A model generated the notes under the pieces. The model was given only the letters and a program-made list of their open reading frames with translations. It searched no databases and had not been told where the DNA came from. From Dactylosporangium roseum (GTDB taxonomy: Bacteria; Actinomycetota; Actinomycetes; Mycobacteriales; Micromonosporaceae): a stretch of 64,000 nucleotides of DNA. Positions within the stretch are counted from its first letter, which is position 1. Each line of letters opens with the position of its first letter. The translations under genes and the position numbers were made by a program. This document shows positions 61,501 through 64,000 of this stretch, piece by piece. The stretch is taken from NCBI RefSeq assembly GCF_025264685.1, contig NZ_CP073721.1, forward strand, positions 5,838,501 to 5,902,500. Reading direction: 5' to 3'.

Positions 61501-61717
61501 GGTGGCCACCCTCGCGGCCACCCCGGTTGGCGCCCCCGTCCCGATCACGGTAGCCGCGGCCACCCTCGGACGGCCCTTGCGAGGAGCTGCCCCGGTGCCC
61601 GCCGGATCCGTGCTCACGACGGGACCCGCGGTCCCGGTCACCGCCGGAGAAGCGGTCGTCCCTACGTGGGCGGTCCCGGCCGTCCTGGCCATTACCGTCG
61701 TGTGGCATCGCGTTCAC
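58577..61717 (-). CDS. Giant Gly/Arg-repeat protein with TPR region and poly-acidic tail
   Basis: A 1046-aa protein with three parts. Residues 1 to ~600 are a repeat region of GGFRDRDGGPRGER-type units, rich in Gly, Arg and Asp, like RGG/RG-rich RNA-binding proteins. About 650-870 is helical with TPR-like repeats (AAYHAGEWQTALGELRTYRRM, ERALGRPEKAIDMFREAD, ADALLRAGRREEAREWFARAA). From ~870 the tail is mostly Asp/Glu, with an 8-fold DDE repeat. Start GTG 61717 has GAAGGATG upstream; ATG 61708 is possible. Mycobacteria have only a ~250-aa TPR protein here (Rv1691 position). The opposite charges of head and tail suggest condensation or RNA binding, by inference. Confidence 0.85.
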   Translation of the reverse strand: MNAMPHDGNGQDGRDRPRRDDRFSGGDRDRGSRREHGSGGHRGSSSQGPSEGGRGYRDRDGGANRGGREGGHRGREGYRGDRDGSAGGSGGYRGGERTSGGYRGDRDGGSGGYRGDDRQGGFRSDRAGGFRDRDSGPRQGGYRGGERSGGFRDRDGDRGGYRDRDGDRGGSRDRGDRPGGSRDRDGGPRGDRSSGFRDRGERPGGFRDRDGGPRGERAGGFRDRDGGPRGERAGGFRDREGGPRGDRSSGFRDRGERPGGFRDRDGGPRGERAGGFRDREGGPRGDRSSGFRDRGERPGGFRDRDGGPRGERTGGFRGERSSEFRDRDGGPRGERPSGFRGRDGDFRGGERSGGFRDRDGDRGGFRDRGERPGGFRDRDGGPRGERAGGFRDREGGPRGDRSSGFRDRGERPGGFRDRDGGPRGERTGGFRGERSSEFRDRDGGPRGERPSGFRGRDGDFRGGERSGGFRDRDGDRGGFRDRGERPGGFRDRDGGPRGERAGGFRDREGGPRGDRSSGFRDRGERPGGFRDRDGGPRGERTGGFRDRDNRDRDTGYRDRGGDRGGFRDRGERPGFRDRGQDGGRRPGGFRDRDGGGRGAGFERPEGLRRADAGGYRPRQTDPGFVSGEAGAESEELVTRVSDPVLPEDVEASELDREVRTELSSLARPVADEVARRLVAAGQLIEDDPELALAHALVARRKASRIAVVREAAGLAAYHAGEWQTALGELRTYRRMTGRETHIAVIADAERALGRPEKAIDMFREADREKLSAEEIVELLIVAAGARGDLGQHDAAVAMLQVRELTSAPDAPWAARLRYAYADALLRAGRREEAREWFARAADLDEDLRTDAAERLLELDGITLDGDAVQVDDEDDEHGDDRLAAHGRAGRDEEEVLGDERDLDEDDDDLDDEDEDDLDEDEDDEDFDDEDDIDDYGDGDGDDDYGDDEDDEDDEDDEDDEDDEDDEDDEDDEYDADDYDEDEDADYEGDRDKGDRDKGDRDDEGDVDDERDGDFAGPGGDRDADAVTTDTDAKPAGGGTSAADPRG
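58804..58875. repeat. 9-bp microsatellite, eight copies, in the acidic tail
   Basis: CGTCGTCTT is repeated eight times on the plus strand, encoding Asp-Asp-Glu units on the minus strand. Copy-number changes keep the frame. Confidence 0.95.
60089..60968. repeat. 342-bp tandem repeat (about 2.6 copies) in the Gly/Arg region
   Basis: Units begin at 60089, 60431 and 60773, so the period is exactly 342 bp (114 codons) and the frame is kept. The first two are almost identical, differing at a few bases; the third matches for about 195 bp. Each unit is built from shorter ~42-bp GGFRDR-type repeats, so this is a higher-order repeat. Confidence 0.9.
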
Positions 61718-61770
61718 GACTTCATCCTTCCCGACCGGGTACGCGCCATGCGTTCCACCCGGCAAACGAG

Positions 61771-61799
61771 TCGAGGGCCGCCCAACGGGCGACCCTCGA
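61771..61799 (-). terminator. Terminator hairpin of the rRNA operon
   Basis: A 13-position stem (61771-61783 with 61787-61799, one mismatch, 3-nt loop) lies 12 nt past the 5S 3' end and before the giant repeat-protein gene on the same strand. Confidence 0.75.
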
Positions 61800-61810
61800 T
61801 CGAAAGTTTG

Positions 61811-61928
61811 TCCGGCGGCGTCCTACTCTCCCACACTCTCACGGGTGCAGTACCATCGGCGCTGGAGGGCTTAGCTTCCGGGTTCGGAATGGGACCGGGC
61901 GTTTCCCCTCCGCTATGGCCACCGTAAC
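61811..61928 (-). rRNA. rrf: 5S ribosomal RNA
   Basis: The minus strand begins GTTACGGTGGCCATAGCGG and contains CCCATTCCGAACCCGGAAG and GGTACTGC, the conserved loops of actinobacterial 5S rRNA; it ends in GCCGCCGGA. Length is about 118 nt, with ends accurate to a few bases. It follows the 23S gene after a ~137-nt spacer that holds no tRNA. Confidence 0.95.
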
Positions 61929-62065
61929 ACTATGAACCTATCAACCCCGCACACCCACACACCCCACAACAGGGCCCGCAGAGTGCGACCGGTATTGGTT
62001 CAGAATCACACAGTGGATGCGTCAACACCTTCACCACCCATCCCCACCCAAAAGGCGGGAACGGT

Positions 62066-64000
<1,935 letters not shown>

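Overview
The window is high-GC DNA from an actinobacterium. It has many GTG/TTG starts, ATGA/GTGA gene overlaps, leaderless promoters, and actinobacterial markers (an acVLRF1-type release factor, SteA/SteB, DUF2637, a SigE-like sigma factor). The gene content of the steA-to-pyrG interval suggests Micromonosporaceae or a close relative; that is inference from gene content, since no sequence search was possible.

Layout. (1) 1-9767, plus strand: one tightly overlapping catabolic operon. It holds an oligopeptide-type ABC transporter (end of a permease plus two ATPases), an S15/CocE-type hydrolase, a CitE-like lyase, a class III CoA-transferase, a serine beta-lactamase-fold hydrolase and two Gfo/Idh/MocA oxidoreductases. 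It ends at back-to-back hairpins. (2) 9.86-15.5 kb: a decayed genomic island beside tRNA-Pro(GGG). It contains a run of broken minus-strand fragments, a serine recombinase without its catalytic domain, small overlapping plasmid/ICE-type genes, a frameshifted DUF2637 (SpdA-like) gene, and the remains of a DISARM defence locus. In that locus drmC is frameshifted by an 11-bp tandem triplication, and the 3' half of drmB is fused in frame to the N-terminal domain of a tyrosine integrase that starts just past the tRNA. (3) 15.6-19.8 kb: a VOC protein, acVLRF1, a secreted PKD protein and a membrane protein.

(4) 19.9-61.7 kb, mostly minus strand: a housekeeping block that, from memory, matches the order of the mycobacterial Rv1691-Rv1713 region: TPR protein, HAD phosphatase, 56-aa protein, tlyA, nadK, recN, steA, steB, pyrG, Nudix, xerD, parA, scpA, scpB, rluB, cmk, der. 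Lineage-specific genes interrupt it. They include a four-gene envelope cluster between steB and pyrG (MraY-like transferase, MurJ-like flippase, GT4 glycosyltransferase, and a phosphatase-like polytopic protein), a Ser/Thr kinase, a sigma factor with a linked membrane protein, ald, a ricin-type lectin, arfB, a short UvrA-like ATPase, and a phasin/SCP2 pair. (5) 61.8-64 kb, minus strand: the end of an rRNA operon (23S, incomplete at the window edge, then 5S and a hairpin).

Functional themes are chromosome and cell-division functions (ParA, ScpA/B, XerD, Der, SteA/B), ribosome function and rescue (RluB, TlyA, acVLRF1, ArfB) and envelope assembly. The unusual parts are the chimeric Int-DrmB gene with the slippage-type lesion in drmC, the 10-kb catabolic operon, ScpB with a 323-residue repetitive N-terminal extension, and a 1046-residue Gly/Arg-repeat, TPR and acidic-tail protein whose gene carries a 342-bp tandem repeat. 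Recurrent leaderless start signals and long intergenic palindromes at convergent gene ends also stand out.
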